41,122 bases of DNA from Candidatus Methylomirabilis sp. (GTDB taxonomy: Bacteria > DYJV01). The notes beneath the pieces are model-generated. The model made no database searches. It was not told the origin of the DNA and saw only the letters and a program-made list of their open reading frames with translations. Positions within the stretch are counted from its first letter, which is position 1. Every line of letters starts with the position of its first letter. The stretch is taken from contig DYJV01000017.1 in the NCBI GenBank assembly GCA_020722945.1, positions 1 through 41,122 on the forward strand, read 5' to 3'. A program made the position numbers and the translations under genes. This document shows, one piece after another, positions 8,538 through 17,097 of this stretch.

Positions 8538-8566
8538 TTGAAAAAATTTTTTTTAAAAATTATATT
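8538..8566 (+). promoter_or_regulatory. Predicted sigma-70 promoter for the hybrid kinase
   Basis: TTGAAA at 8538-8543 and TATATT at 8561-8566 are separated by 17 bp, the best spacing. The start codon at 8618 is about 50 bases downstream, preceded by AAGGGGG. In such AT-rich sequence, chance matches are common. Confidence 0.45.
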
Positions 8567-8617
8567 TACTTTAATCTGATTAACAAAAGTATCTAATCTA
8601 CCCTCAAGGGGGCTCTG

Positions 8618-11530
8618 ATGAAAAGATTTTTTATTTTATCGTTTATTCTTCTACTAATCCCATTTATAATTTACTACTATTTGACCTCTACCAGCACAAC
8701 TCTCACCCCAGAGGAGTCAGCTTTTATTAAAGATAAAACAGTAGTGTTTGTTAGTCAGCTTGAATATCCACCCTTTGAATTTATTGCTCCTCATGGTGAA
8801 CAGACAGGTATGGCTGTAGAAATTGCGAGATGGATAGGGACAGAGTTTGGTTTTAAAGCAAGATTTGTAAATACATCTTTTCATAAAGCCCAAGAGATGA
8901 TTCTCAAAGGTGATGCAGATGTCCTTACAAGTTTCTTTTATAGTGTTGAAAGAGATAAATATTTTGATTTTACTCAAACAGTATTTGTAATACCTGCTTC
9001 AATTTTTGTAAAGATAGACAATGTTGATATTAAAGGTATAAAAGATTTAAATGGGAAAAAGGTTGCTATTCAGAAGGGTGATTATGCAATAGATTTTCTA
9101 AAGAAGCAAGGTATTGATTTTAAATTAGTTGCTACAGAAAGTTTTATCCGTGCAACTGAAGCTCTCCTATCTGGTGAGGTTGATGTGATGCTTGGTGATG
9201 AGCAGATAGTTTTGTATTATCTCCATTCAATCAATGCTTTTTCGAAAGTAAAGATAATAGGTACCCCTTTATATGAGGGGCTATGCAGTATGTCTGTAAA
9301 AGATGGGAACAAAACTCTCCTCTCAGTTATTAATAAAGGTATACAACTTGCCAAAAAGAAAGGGATAATCAGCTCAATTCAGCGAAAATGGCTCAATAGC
9401 AAGGTAGAACCAAGTTATTATACATATCTTCCATATTTAATAACTATATCTGTAATTCTCCTAATTTCTATAATATTGGTATGGATATGGAACATACTTC
9501 TCAAAAGAAAGATAAAAGAGAAAACTAATGCTCTTGAAGAGACACTTCTTAAACTTGGGAATAGTGAGAAGAAATTCAGGGGATTTTTTGAGCAATCATC
9601 TACCCCTTATCTGCTACTTGATAAAAATGGTTTCATAGATTGCAATATGGCTGCTATCAGTATGCTAAGAGGGAGAGATAAAGCTGATTTGTTGCTCCAT
9701 CCTGCACAACTTTCTCCTGAATATCAGCCTGATGGAGAGTTGTCATCTGAAAAAGCTAAAAAAATCATCGATTCAGTTTTTGAGACCAAAGAGAGTAAAA
9801 GTTTTGAATGGTTACATAAACGATTGGATGGTGAATCTTTTTGGGCATTTGTAAATCTCTGTATTGTTCCTTACGATGGACGGGAGATAATATTTACTAC
9901 ATGGGCAGATATCTCAGAGTTGAAGAAGCTTCAGCAAATTATACTTGATGACAAAGAAAATCTTGAAGTTACTTTGAAGTCAATAGGGGACGGGGTAATA
10001 AAAGTTGATGCTAATACTAAAATTCAAATGATGAATTCTGTTGCAGAGAAGCTCACTGGCTGGAGCTATCAGGAAGCACAAGGGAAGCCACTTTCTGATG
10101 TATTTGTTATAGAGGATGTTGATACAGGTCAAGCAATTTTGAATCCTGTTATGGAAGTTTTAAATTCAGGGAAGGTAGTAGAATTATCTTCTAATGCGGT
10201 TTTAGTTTCCAAAAATATGAATAGATATGATATATTTGATAGTGCATCTCCAATAAAAGATAAAAGTGGAAATATTATAGGAGTTGTTCTTGTCTTTAGG
10301 GATGTAACAGAAAAAAATAAACAAGATAGAGAACTTTTAAAATCTGAAAAATTGAGATCACTTGGAGTCCTTGCAGGTGGCATAGCTCACGATTTTAATA
10401 ATCTCCTTACCTCAATTTACGGTTATATATCACTTTCAAAGAGTATGCTCCCCGAAGATAGTAAAGCTCATACACTTATATCAAAAGCAGAACAATCTAT
10501 AGATAATGCAACTAAGCTCACAAAACAGCTTCTCACCTTCTCAAAGGGTGGAGAGCCGATATTAGAAAATGTTGATCTTAAAATATTGATAAAAGAGGTT
10601 GTGAAATTCAATTTAAGTGGTAAAAATGTAAAACCTTTCTTCGATATTAGTGATGAACTGTATGATATCAATGCAGATAGGGGACAGTTGTCCCAAGTAT
10701 TATCCAACCTCACCATAAATGCAGTTCAAGCAATGAAAGATGGCAGGAATATTTATATTAAAGTTTCAAATATAGATAATCCTTCTGAAGAGTTGAAAGG
10801 GAGTTTTATAAAGATAGAATTCAAAGATCAAGGAGAGGGTATCCCTCCATCTTTAATAGACAAGATATTTGACCCATACTTTACCACCAAAAGCAGTGGA
10901 ACAGGTTTGGGACTCTCTATTGTCTATTCAATAGTGAAAAAACATGGAGGTAAAATATTTGTAAAATCAGATGTTGGGAAAGGGACAGAATTTACTATCT
11001 ATTTGCCAGCATCAAAAGGTTTGGTGAAAGGTAATGCCAATATCATAAAAGATGAAGATACAACTTATATTTCTAACGAGGAGAGTGGTGTAAAACCTTA
11101 TTTCGAGAAACAATTCCCCCTTAAACAAAATAAAGATGATAAGAATAGTAGTAATTACAAAATACTACTGCTTGATGATGAAAAGGATGTTTTGTCAACA
11201 TTAAAAGATATGCTTGAAGCATTATCAAATAGGGTGGAGGGTTATACAACAAGTGAAGAGGCTATCCAATCTTACAGAGAAGCATTTGAAAGAGGCGATA
11301 AGTTTGATATTGTTATCCTTGATCTGATTCTGCCGGGTGATATAGGGGGTAAGGAGGTTATGGAGAAACTAATAGAGATTGATCCTGATGTCCGAGCAAT
11401 AGTTTCAAGCGGCTACTCTGACAATGAAGTTCTTGCAAATTATCAGAAATATGGATTTAAGGGTAAGCTTGCAAAGCCGTATCTCATACAAAAGTTAAAA
11501 GCTGAGATTAATAGGGTAGCATATATCTAA
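8618..11530 (+). CDS. Hybrid sensor histidine kinase with periplasmic SBP_bac_3-type sensor and C-terminal receiver
   Basis: The 970-residue membrane sensor has a signal-anchor at 1-24. Residues 35-265 form a type 3 solute-binding (amino-acid-binding-like) domain in the periplasm, with the motif YPPFEFIAPHGEQTGMAVEI. A transmembrane helix follows at about 271-295. Two PAS domains follow at about 318-435 and 446-565. The kinase core has the phosphoacceptor His591 in GGIAHDFNN, the N box around Asn701, and G boxes DQGEG and GTGLGLS (about 737-767), typical of NtrB-like HPK4 kinases. A receiver domain at about 847-970 has the acidic pair DDE, phosphoacceptor Asp902 and Lys953. No output regulator is adjacent, so the partner must be encoded elsewhere or signalling ends in the receiver. 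The ligand is probably a small polar or amino-acid-like molecule, by family analogy. Confidence 0.92.
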   Translation: MKRFFILSFILLLIPFIIYYYLTSTSTTLTPEESAFIKDKTVVFVSQLEYPPFEFIAPHGEQTGMAVEIARWIGTEFGFKARFVNTSFHKAQEMILKGDADVLTSFFYSVERDKYFDFTQTVFVIPASIFVKIDNVDIKGIKDLNGKKVAIQKGDYAIDFLKKQGIDFKLVATESFIRATEALLSGEVDVMLGDEQIVLYYLHSINAFSKVKIIGTPLYEGLCSMSVKDGNKTLLSVINKGIQLAKKKGIISSIQRKWLNSKVEPSYYTYLPYLITISVILLISIILVWIWNILLKRKIKEKTNALEETLLKLGNSEKKFRGFFEQSSTPYLLLDKNGFIDCNMAAISMLRGRDKADLLLHPAQLSPEYQPDGELSSEKAKKIIDSVFETKESKSFEWLHKRLDGESFWAFVNLCIVPYDGREIIFTTWADISELKKLQQIILDDKENLEVTLKSIGDGVIKVDANTKIQMMNSVAEKLTGWSYQEAQGKPLSDVFVIEDVDTGQAILNPVMEVLNSGKVVELSSNAVLVSKNMNRYDIFDSASPIKDKSGNIIGVVLVFRDVTEKNKQDRELLKSEKLRSLGVLAGGIAHDFNNLLTSIYGYISLSKSMLPEDSKAHTLISKAEQSIDNATKLTKQLLTFSKGGEPILENVDLKILIKEVVKFNLSGKNVKPFFDISDELYDINADRGQLSQVLSNLTINAVQAMKDGRNIYIKVSNIDNPSEELKGSFIKIEFKDQGEGIPPSLIDKIFDPYFTTKSSGTGLGLSIVYSIVKKHGGKIFVKSDVGKGTEFTIYLPASKGLVKGNANIIKDEDTTYISNEESGVKPYFEKQFPLKQNKDDKNSSNYKILLLDDEKDVLSTLKDMLEALSNRVEGYTTSEEAIQSYREAFERGDKFDIVILDLILPGDIGGKEVMEKLIEIDPDVRAIVSSGYSDNEVLANYQKYGFKGKLAKPYLIQKLKAEINRVAYI

Positions 11531-11771
11531 AAATATTTTTTAAGAAATCTTTATTTTTTTTAAAGTTTAAAAAACTTTAATTTGCTTGACTTCTATAATG
11601 GCTATGTTGTATATCAGCTTTTATATAATGATAATTCATATCATTAATGAAATATTTACAATTCTATCAGATTTAGACCTTATAGTTCCTACTAAGTTCA
11701 ATGATAATCCACTAAATCAAAATATTTAAGTTTTTTATTTTTTGTATCAACATAAAAAAAAAGGGGGAGAG
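11531..11771. promoter_or_regulatory. Intergenic region with candidate rubredoxin promoter
   Basis: The region is very AT-rich. TTGACT at 11586-11591 with TATATC at 11610-11615 (18-bp spacing) is a plausible promoter for rubredoxin, with a long leader of about 150 bases. I see no clear terminator after the kinase. No other gene is supported. Confidence 0.35.
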
Positions 11772-11933
11772 ATGAAAAAGTATATTTGTCAAGTATGTGG
11801 TTATGTTTATGACCCTGCAGAAGGTGATCCTGATCATGGGGTTGCAGCAGGCACAAGTTTTGAAGATTTGCCTGAAGATTGGGTTTGTCCTATCTGTGGT
11901 GCTGAAAAGAGTGATTTTAGTGTAGAAGAATAG
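11772..11933 (+). CDS. Rubredoxin
   Basis: Rubredoxin is a small one-electron carrier with a single Fe(Cys)4 centre, used in anaerobes for peroxide or superoxide detoxification and other redox transfers. The 53-residue protein has both knuckles, [17 protein letters not shown] and [13 protein letters not shown], and the usual aromatic core. The ATG at 11772 follows AAGGGGGA, while an earlier in-frame start would add a poor Lys/Gly-rich extension. It stands alone between the hybrid kinase and the convergent catabolic operon. No rubrerythrin or superoxide reductase gene is adjacent. Confidence 0.95.
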   Translation: MKKYICQVCGYVYDPAEGDPDHGVAAGTSFEDLPEDWVCPICGAEKSDFSVEE

Positions 11934-11940
11934 AAATTTG

Positions 11941-11975
11941 GATAAATAGGTAATCTACAAGATTATCTATTTATC
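11941..11975. terminator. Long stem-loop between convergent genes
   Basis: GATAAATAGGTAATCT at 11941-11956 pairs with 11960-11975 in a 16-bp stem (one G-U on RNA) with loop ACA. It sits just after the rubredoxin stop and 74 bp before the end of the convergent molybdenum hydroxylase gene. It has no strong T run on either strand, so it may be a bidirectional 3'-end hairpin rather than a classical intrinsic terminator. Confidence 0.55.
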
Positions 11976-12049
11976 TCTCCAAATCAAATATATTTTAGAT
12001 AGTTGATCTAAATCCCTTTTTCACACACTATAACCAACATAGATTTAAT

Positions 12050-14425
12050 CTATTTTTTCTCTTCACAAATTTTATACATTAACTTTTCACAAGTAAATGG
12101 TAAGCTGTTTATCCTCACTCCTACTGCATTTTTAATTGCATTTCCAATAGCAGGGGCAACTGGGATAAGACCAATTTCACCTATACCTTTTGCTCCAAAT
12201 GGTCCGAGAGGATCACCTTTTTCAATAAGTTTTATATTTATCTCAGGTGTATCCATAAAAGTTGGGACTTTATAATCGAGCAGGTCAGGGTTCATTATCT
12301 TGCCATTTTGAAGAATCATCTGTTCGTAAAGTGCAAAACCAATCCCCTGCATTACTCCTCCATAGATTTGACCTTCGAGAAGCATAGGATTCATTGCTTT
12401 TCCCACATCATGAGCAGCAACAAATTTTAAAATTTTAACCTCACCTGTCTCATCGTCTATCTCAACTTCTACACCATGAGCAGCAAAAACGTATGTTTCA
12501 CTGATATTACCCTTTGATTTCGTGGGGTTAAGCATATCTGTATCAGGTTCAAAGAAAGTTTCTGTAACTATCATATTGCCATCTTTAGAGCCCCTGAAAT
12601 GTATTCTTCTTAATATCTTATCTAATGGGATATGGTAGTCTATCTCCTCACTACTCCTCTTCAAAAAGATTGATCTATTTTTTATATCTAACTCATCTTT
12701 TATACTTAATAAATGTAGCAAATCACCTTTGAAATTTTTATTTTCTCTGTTTTTCTTAATTACTTCATCCTTCATAAATAGTGTAGCATACTCAAGAATT
12801 TTATTTTTTGCTTCGGTTGAACATCTTATAGCTGCTTTACATGAAACATACATCTGTCTACTTGCATGTGTTCCAACATCCCATGGACATATATCTGTGT
12901 CGTGTCTGATAATTTTTATATCTTCTGGAAAAACACCGAGAATCTCAGAGACTGTCTGTGAGATGACAGTTTCTGAACCTTGTCCTATTTCGGTAGCTCC
13001 AGTATAGATATAAACTTTACCAAAATCATCTAATCTCAGTATCATCCCATGTCCATCAGAGCGATATATTCTTGCAGCTCCACCTACATGTATCAGTGCA
13101 GCAATTCCCACTCCTCTATTTTTGACTCTTTTTTTATCCCAATCAAGTTCTTTTTTTACTGTATTGATACACTCTTTGAGGCCACAAGATGAAATTTGTA
13201 AGCCCATTGGAGTAGTATCTCCTGTTTCATTTGCATTTAACAACCTAAATTCAATAGGGTCGATGCCAATTTTTGTAGCCAGCTCATCAATTGAGCTCTC
13301 TATTGCAAATGTAGCTTGAGGGTTCCCGTATCCCCTAAAAGCTTGTGAATAAATATTATTGGTATAAATACATTTTGCTTGAAAAGCAACAGCAGGGACT
13401 CTATACAATGAACTCATAGGAACAAACATTACAGATGGAGTTGTTGCTCCCCAAGAGGTATATGCCCCATTGTCGAGGATAGCGTCAGCTTTTCTGAATG
13501 TGAGTTTACCATTTGCATCACACCCATGGGAGATGGTTATTACAGAGGGTTGTCTTGGAGCCATTGCAATAAACTCTTCTGTTCTATCAAAGAGAATTTT
13601 GACAGGTTTCTTACTCATCCATGCGAGTATCACTGCAATATGTTCGTAACAGTGTGTATCAAGTTTATTTCCAAAAGCTCCACCAATAGTAGGGGTAACG
13701 ACCCTGACATTTTTATCTTTTAGAGCTAAAGAGTGTAGTAAATCAGTAAAATCGTTCTGTGCAAGATTTGGTATCTGTGTAGGCATATAAACCGTAAGGT
13801 TGTTTTGGTGGTCAAACTCTGCAATTACACCTGTGGTTCCCATGCAGCAGTGGTGAGCCCAAGAAGTCTCATATCGCCCTTCGACTATATATTTAGATTT
13901 TTTCATATACTCTTCAATATTGTTGTGCTCAAACTTCCATTTTACAGGTAAGGTATTGTTTTTTATAGGTTTACCATTTGAATCAAAATCATGTATCGAT
14001 GGTGCTCCATCTTTCATAGCTTCAAATGGGTCAAAAACAGACTCTATCGGTTCATATTCCACTTTTATAAGGGAGATAGCCTCCTCTGCAACATCTTCAG
14101 AGATAGCAGCAACAGCAGCAACCTCATCCCTATATTGCCTAACTTTATCAGACTTTATTATAGGATTATCCTTCATAAAACCTATTTTAAAATTTTTTGC
14201 AGGGTTTGTGTCTCTTGTTAGGAGTGCTTTAACCCCAGCAACTTTAAGAGCTTTTGATATATCAATATTTTTTATCAGTGCATGACTATACTCACTTCTT
14301 TTTATCTTGCCATATAACATTTTGGGTCTTTTAAGGTCTTGGATATAGATTGCTTCACCTGTCAATTTTTCAGGAGCATCTATTTTTGGCAATCTTTTCC
14401 CTATAAAAGAAAATTCATTTTTCAT
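12050..14425 (-). CDS. Molybdenum hydroxylase large (Mo-binding) subunit, xanthine dehydrogenase family
   Basis: This subunit carries the molybdopterin cofactor and hydroxylates an aromatic or N-heterocyclic carbon with water as oxygen donor. The 791-residue protein has the family's pterin motifs: IGGAFGNK, QAFRGYGNPQATFAIES, GATEIGQGSE and the C-terminal GPFGAKGIGEIG. The essential base is present as Glu750, aligned with Glu1261 of bovine xanthine oxidase. It is the last gene of the leftward operon, two bases after the small subunit. In the proposed indole-3-acetate pathway this complex is the best candidate for hydroxylating C2 of the indole ring to 2-oxoindole-3-acetate. The exact substrate cannot be read from sequence; other N-heterocycles remain possible. 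Confidence 0.85.
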   Translation of the reverse strand: MKNEFSFIGKRLPKIDAPEKLTGEAIYIQDLKRPKMLYGKIKRSEYSHALIKNIDISKALKVAGVKALLTRDTNPAKNFKIGFMKDNPIIKSDKVRQYRDEVAAVAAISEDVAEEAISLIKVEYEPIESVFDPFEAMKDGAPSIHDFDSNGKPIKNNTLPVKWKFEHNNIEEYMKKSKYIVEGRYETSWAHHCCMGTTGVIAEFDHQNNLTVYMPTQIPNLAQNDFTDLLHSLALKDKNVRVVTPTIGGAFGNKLDTHCYEHIAVILAWMSKKPVKILFDRTEEFIAMAPRQPSVITISHGCDANGKLTFRKADAILDNGAYTSWGATTPSVMFVPMSSLYRVPAVAFQAKCIYTNNIYSQAFRGYGNPQATFAIESSIDELATKIGIDPIEFRLLNANETGDTTPMGLQISSCGLKECINTVKKELDWDKKRVKNRGVGIAALIHVGGAARIYRSDGHGMILRLDDFGKVYIYTGATEIGQGSETVISQTVSEILGVFPEDIKIIRHDTDICPWDVGTHASRQMYVSCKAAIRCSTEAKNKILEYATLFMKDEVIKKNRENKNFKGDLLHLLSIKDELDIKNRSIFLKRSSEEIDYHIPLDKILRRIHFRGSKDGNMIVTETFFEPDTDMLNPTKSKGNISETYVFAAHGVEVEIDDETGEVKILKFVAAHDVGKAMNPMLLEGQIYGGVMQGIGFALYEQMILQNGKIMNPDLLDYKVPTFMDTPEINIKLIEKGDPLGPFGAKGIGEIGLIPVAPAIGNAIKNAVGVRINSLPFTCEKLMYKICEEKK

Positions 14426-14427
14426 TA

Positions 14428-14925
14428 CTAATCCCCTGTCTGAATAGCAGAGTTTCTCTTCTCTATAAGGTTCTTTACACTTTCAATAATCTGGAGATAA
14501 CCTGTGCATCTACAGATATTACCTGAAAGGGCTTTCTTTATATCATCTTTACTTATATTTTTATAATTATCACTTAATTCATCAATAAAAGCTTTTGTGC
14601 TCAAAACCATACCCGGAGTGCAAAAACCACATTGAACAGCACCATTTTCAAGGAATGCTCTCTGTATTTCAGAAAGTTGACCGTTTTTAGCTACTCCTTC
14701 GATTGTGGTAACATCTTTACCCTCTATCTCGATTGCAGGGTAGAGACAGCTATTGATATTTAATTTATCAACAATAACTGTGCATGCACCACATTCACCC
14801 ATTCCGCAACCCTCTTTTGTCCCGGTCAGTTGAAAATTATCCCTCAATATATCTATTAAAAATTGATTCTCTTCAATATAGCATTCAACACTCTCTCCAT
14901 TTAATCTGAATGATATCTTCTTCAT
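14428..14925 (-). CDS. Molybdenum hydroxylase [2Fe-2S] small subunit
   Basis: This subunit relays electrons between the Mo site and FAD through two [2Fe-2S] clusters. In 165 residues it has the plant-ferredoxin-type cluster ligands Cys40, Cys45, Cys48 and Cys60 (motif GCGMGECGAC) and the second cluster motifs CGFCTPGM and CRCTGY. The length is standard. It lies between the FAD subunit (11 bp upstream) and the Mo subunit (2 bp downstream), giving transcription order FAD, FeS, Mo. The ATG at 14925 follows AGAGAGG. Confidence 0.92.
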   Translation of the reverse strand: MKKISFRLNGESVECYIEENQFLIDILRDNFQLTGTKEGCGMGECGACTVIVDKLNINSCLYPAIEIEGKDVTTIEGVAKNGQLSEIQRAFLENGAVQCGFCTPGMVLSTKAFIDELSDNYKNISKDDIKKALSGNICRCTGYLQIIESVKNLIEKRNSAIQTGD

Positions 14926-14936
14926 GCAGCCTCTCT

Positions 14937-15800
14937 TTACTTTCTTAATCTTCTAAATGCTTCGAGACTTGCTCTTCTTACATATACAGCTACAACTTTT
15001 CTCTTATGCCAATCTATGCCACGTATGTCAGTTATCGGAGAACACTCATCCTTTGCAATTTCCCCTGCTTGATATAAAATCTCCTCTGAAAAAATTTTAT
15101 CTTTAAGAAAATTTTCTGTTTTGAATGCACGTATAGGTGTGGGAGCAACTGTTGTTAATCCTATTTTTGCATCGGTTATAATCTCTCCATTTAGATTCAG
15201 ATTAACAGCAACCCCTACATTTGCCAAATCCATTGCACCTCTCTTCATAAATTTGTAGTATGCTGAAGAAGTGGTGGGAGATGGCTTTTTTATTATAATT
15301 TCGGTTAACAACTGCTCCTGATTCAGTAAAGTTTTCTTTGGCCCTATAAAAAAATCTTTAAGATCGAGAATACTCTCTTTAAGTGTATTGTCGATTATCT
15401 TAATTTTTGCCTCATATACAAGAAGTGGGGAGAGTGTGTCAGCAGCGGGTGATGCGTTGCAGATGTTACCCCCCAATGTTCCTACATTTCTTATCTGGAT
15501 TGATGCCATTCTTATAAGTGCATCGTAAAGGGCAGGAAAATTACACCTTACTATTGGAGATAACTCTATATCCCTTAGAGGTGTAGAGCTTTTGATTACG
15601 ATATTATTGCCTACATCGTAAATACCGTAGAGGTCTTTAATGTTTCTAAGAGATATAAGTGTTTTAGGAGCTATAATCCCCTTTTTCATCAGAAGAAAAA
15701 TATCTGTCCCACCGGCTATAAAAAGAGAGTTTTCAGTGTCGACTTTTTTCAAAGTCAAAGCTTCTTCTATGGTTAAAGGTTTAAAGTATCTGAATTTCAC
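14937..15800 (-). CDS. Molybdenum hydroxylase FAD-binding medium subunit
   Basis: This subunit passes electrons from the iron-sulfur subunit to an external acceptor through FAD. The 287-residue protein has the two FAD-binding signatures of the CoxM/XdhB family: AGGTDIFLLMKKG and RNVGTLGGNICNASPAAD. It lacks the cysteine-rich insert found in the paralogue at 27593-28561, so it is a plain hydroxylase-type subunit. I chose GTG at 15800, preceded by AAGGGG, over an in-frame GTG seven codons upstream that has no ribosome binding site. A 104-bp gap containing a strong hairpin separates it from the binding-protein gene upstream. Confidence 0.88.
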   Translation of the reverse strand: MKFRYFKPLTIEEALTLKKVDTENSLFIAGGTDIFLLMKKGIIAPKTLISLRNIKDLYGIYDVGNNIVIKSSTPLRDIELSPIVRCNFPALYDALIRMASIQIRNVGTLGGNICNASPAADTLSPLLVYEAKIKIIDNTLKESILDLKDFFIGPKKTLLNQEQLLTEIIIKKPSPTTSSAYYKFMKRGAMDLANVGVAVNLNLNGEIITDAKIGLTTVAPTPIRAFKTENFLKDKIFSEEILYQAGEIAKDECSPITDIRGIDWHKRKVVAVYVRRASLEAFRRLRK

Positions 15801-15851
15801 ATTAAATCCCCTTATTGGCACAATAATACTATATCAACATTTTTTTAAAGA

Positions 15852-15890
15852 GTTTTGGCAGATATTAAAGACCGTAATATCTGCCAAAAC
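15852..15890 (-). terminator. Perfect 16-bp stem-loop after the ABC binding-protein gene
   Basis: The arms 15852-15867 and 15875-15890 are perfect inverted copies (GTTTTGGCAGATATTA) with a 7-nt loop, starting 15 bases after the stop of the binding-protein gene. On the minus strand only TCTTT follows, so termination would be partial. A hairpin here fits the common pattern of protecting the binding-protein message and reducing expression of distal genes, in this case the molybdenum hydroxylase. Confidence 0.65.
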
Positions 15891-15904
15891 ATACTTCTCA
15901 TATT

Positions 15905-17044
15905 TTATTTAACAAGCTCCCATTTGCCGTTGGCTACTTTTACAAGAACGACATCTTTAATATCAAGTCCATTGTGGTCAGTAGGTGAAAGATCGTATAT
16001 TCCACTTATCCCTATGTATCCTTTTGTATTTTCTATTGCGTCTCTCAATTTATCTTTGTCAGTTGAACCTTTGGTTTTTTCAAGAGCATCAACAACTATA
16101 TATGCAGCATCCACACCATAAGCTACCATTGTCCCTGGAGGGTTGCCAAATTTTTTAGTAAACATCTTTACAAATTCCTGAATTTTCTTCTTTTGAGGGT
16201 CATTGTCTGCTAACTGTTCAGAAACATAAACTTTAGTAGCAGGCATGATGACACCTTCTGCTGCGTCACCTGCAACTTTGAGGAATATAGGATCGCACTG
16301 ACCATGGCATTGGAAGAGGGGTTGTTTCATATCGAGTCGTTTCTTATTTTTTGCAACTATTCCACCAGCAGGACCTATTGTCCAGCATATTATTACATCA
16401 GGTTTATTCTCTTTCATCTTGACAAGTTGAGGTGTCATATCTACATCTTTTGTCCCAAAACTTTCAGAGGTAGTCATCTTTACTCCATAGTTAGCTTCAA
16501 TCTGTTTAGCAACAGTAAAACCATCTTTTCCAAAGCCATCTGCAGCATATATAAAACCGTAAGTTTTGAGCCCGTTTGCTTTCATATATTCAAATATTTT
16601 TCCGAGTGCAGATGATGACCTATATGGTGATTTGAAAACATACTTCACAGGTGGTTTGTCGATAATCACATCACTCCCTGCGTGCATAAATATAGGGACT
16701 TTCACACTGTCAATGTATGGTTTGATTGCCATTCCAGAGCCTGTGGTTGTAGGTCCAATAATTAGTGCAACCCCATCATTTTCAACTAATTTTTTTGTGT
16801 TCATCAATGTTTTGGTAGGGTCCGATTCAGTATCGTAGCCTATAAATTCTATCTTCTTGCCATTTATCCCACCTTTTGAATTTACATCTTGAAAGATAAG
16901 ATCACAAGCCTCTTTCTGTGATATTCCAATATGTGCGGCAGGTCCGGTAAGTGCAAACAACCCACCTATTTTGATCACTTCACCTGCAACAAGTGACCCT
17001 GTAAATGATAAAATAACCAGTAATGACAATAAAATTTTTTTCAT
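15905..17044 (-). CDS. Branched-chain amino acid-type (HAAT) ABC transporter substrate-binding protein
   Basis: This periplasmic receptor delivers ligand to the LivHMGF transporter. The 379-residue protein begins with a signal peptide (MKKILLSLLVILSFTGSLVAG) and continues with the Leu/Ile/Val-binding fold, seen in IKIGGLFALTGPAA, NSKGGINGKKIEFIGYDTESDP and LIIGPTTTGSG. Related proteins bind aromatic acids as well as amino acids; given its operon partners, the proposed ligand is an aromatic acid such as indole-3-acetate. The ATG at 17044 is preferred over 17056 because GGAGGGG lies just before it. Its cognate permease and ATPase genes are not adjacent but lie in the divergent operon at 29997-33348. 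Confidence 0.9.
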   Translation of the reverse strand: MKKILLSLLVILSFTGSLVAGEVIKIGGLFALTGPAAHIGISQKEACDLIFQDVNSKGGINGKKIEFIGYDTESDPTKTLMNTKKLVENDGVALIIGPTTTGSGMAIKPYIDSVKVPIFMHAGSDVIIDKPPVKYVFKSPYRSSSALGKIFEYMKANGLKTYGFIYAADGFGKDGFTVAKQIEANYGVKMTTSESFGTKDVDMTPQLVKMKENKPDVIICWTIGPAGGIVAKNKKRLDMKQPLFQCHGQCDPIFLKVAGDAAEGVIMPATKVYVSEQLADNDPQKKKIQEFVKMFTKKFGNPPGTMVAYGVDAAYIVVDALEKTKGSTDKDKLRDAIENTKGYIGISGIYDLSPTDHNGLDIKDVVLVKVANGKWELVK

Positions 17045-17097
17045 GATCCCCTCCATTGTTTTAATCTTTAGCCATAATTTTTATGACTAATAGTTTG

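Larger units (their letters stand above)
8112..8617. other. AT-rich divergent intergenic region
   Basis: This 506-bp stretch separates the minus-strand pmbA operon from the plus-strand sensor kinase. I see no credible gene. It contains many A and T runs, one compact inverted repeat at 8412-8430 and a likely promoter at 8538-8566 reading toward the kinase. A TATAAT at 8442-8447 lies just after the inverted repeat but lacks a good partner -35 box. Confidence 0.6.

Noticed and set aside
8112-8617. Possible small RNA or riboswitch in the large divergent gap
   Set aside because: I found only one short inverted repeat and AT-rich runs; no conserved riboswitch core or stable extended fold could be recognised by eye.
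13920-14285. Plus-strand open frame of about 120 residues inside the Mo large subunit
   Set aside because: It is the antisense shadow of a well-supported gene, has no ribosome binding site or domain, and similar shadows occur across all the minus-strand genes.
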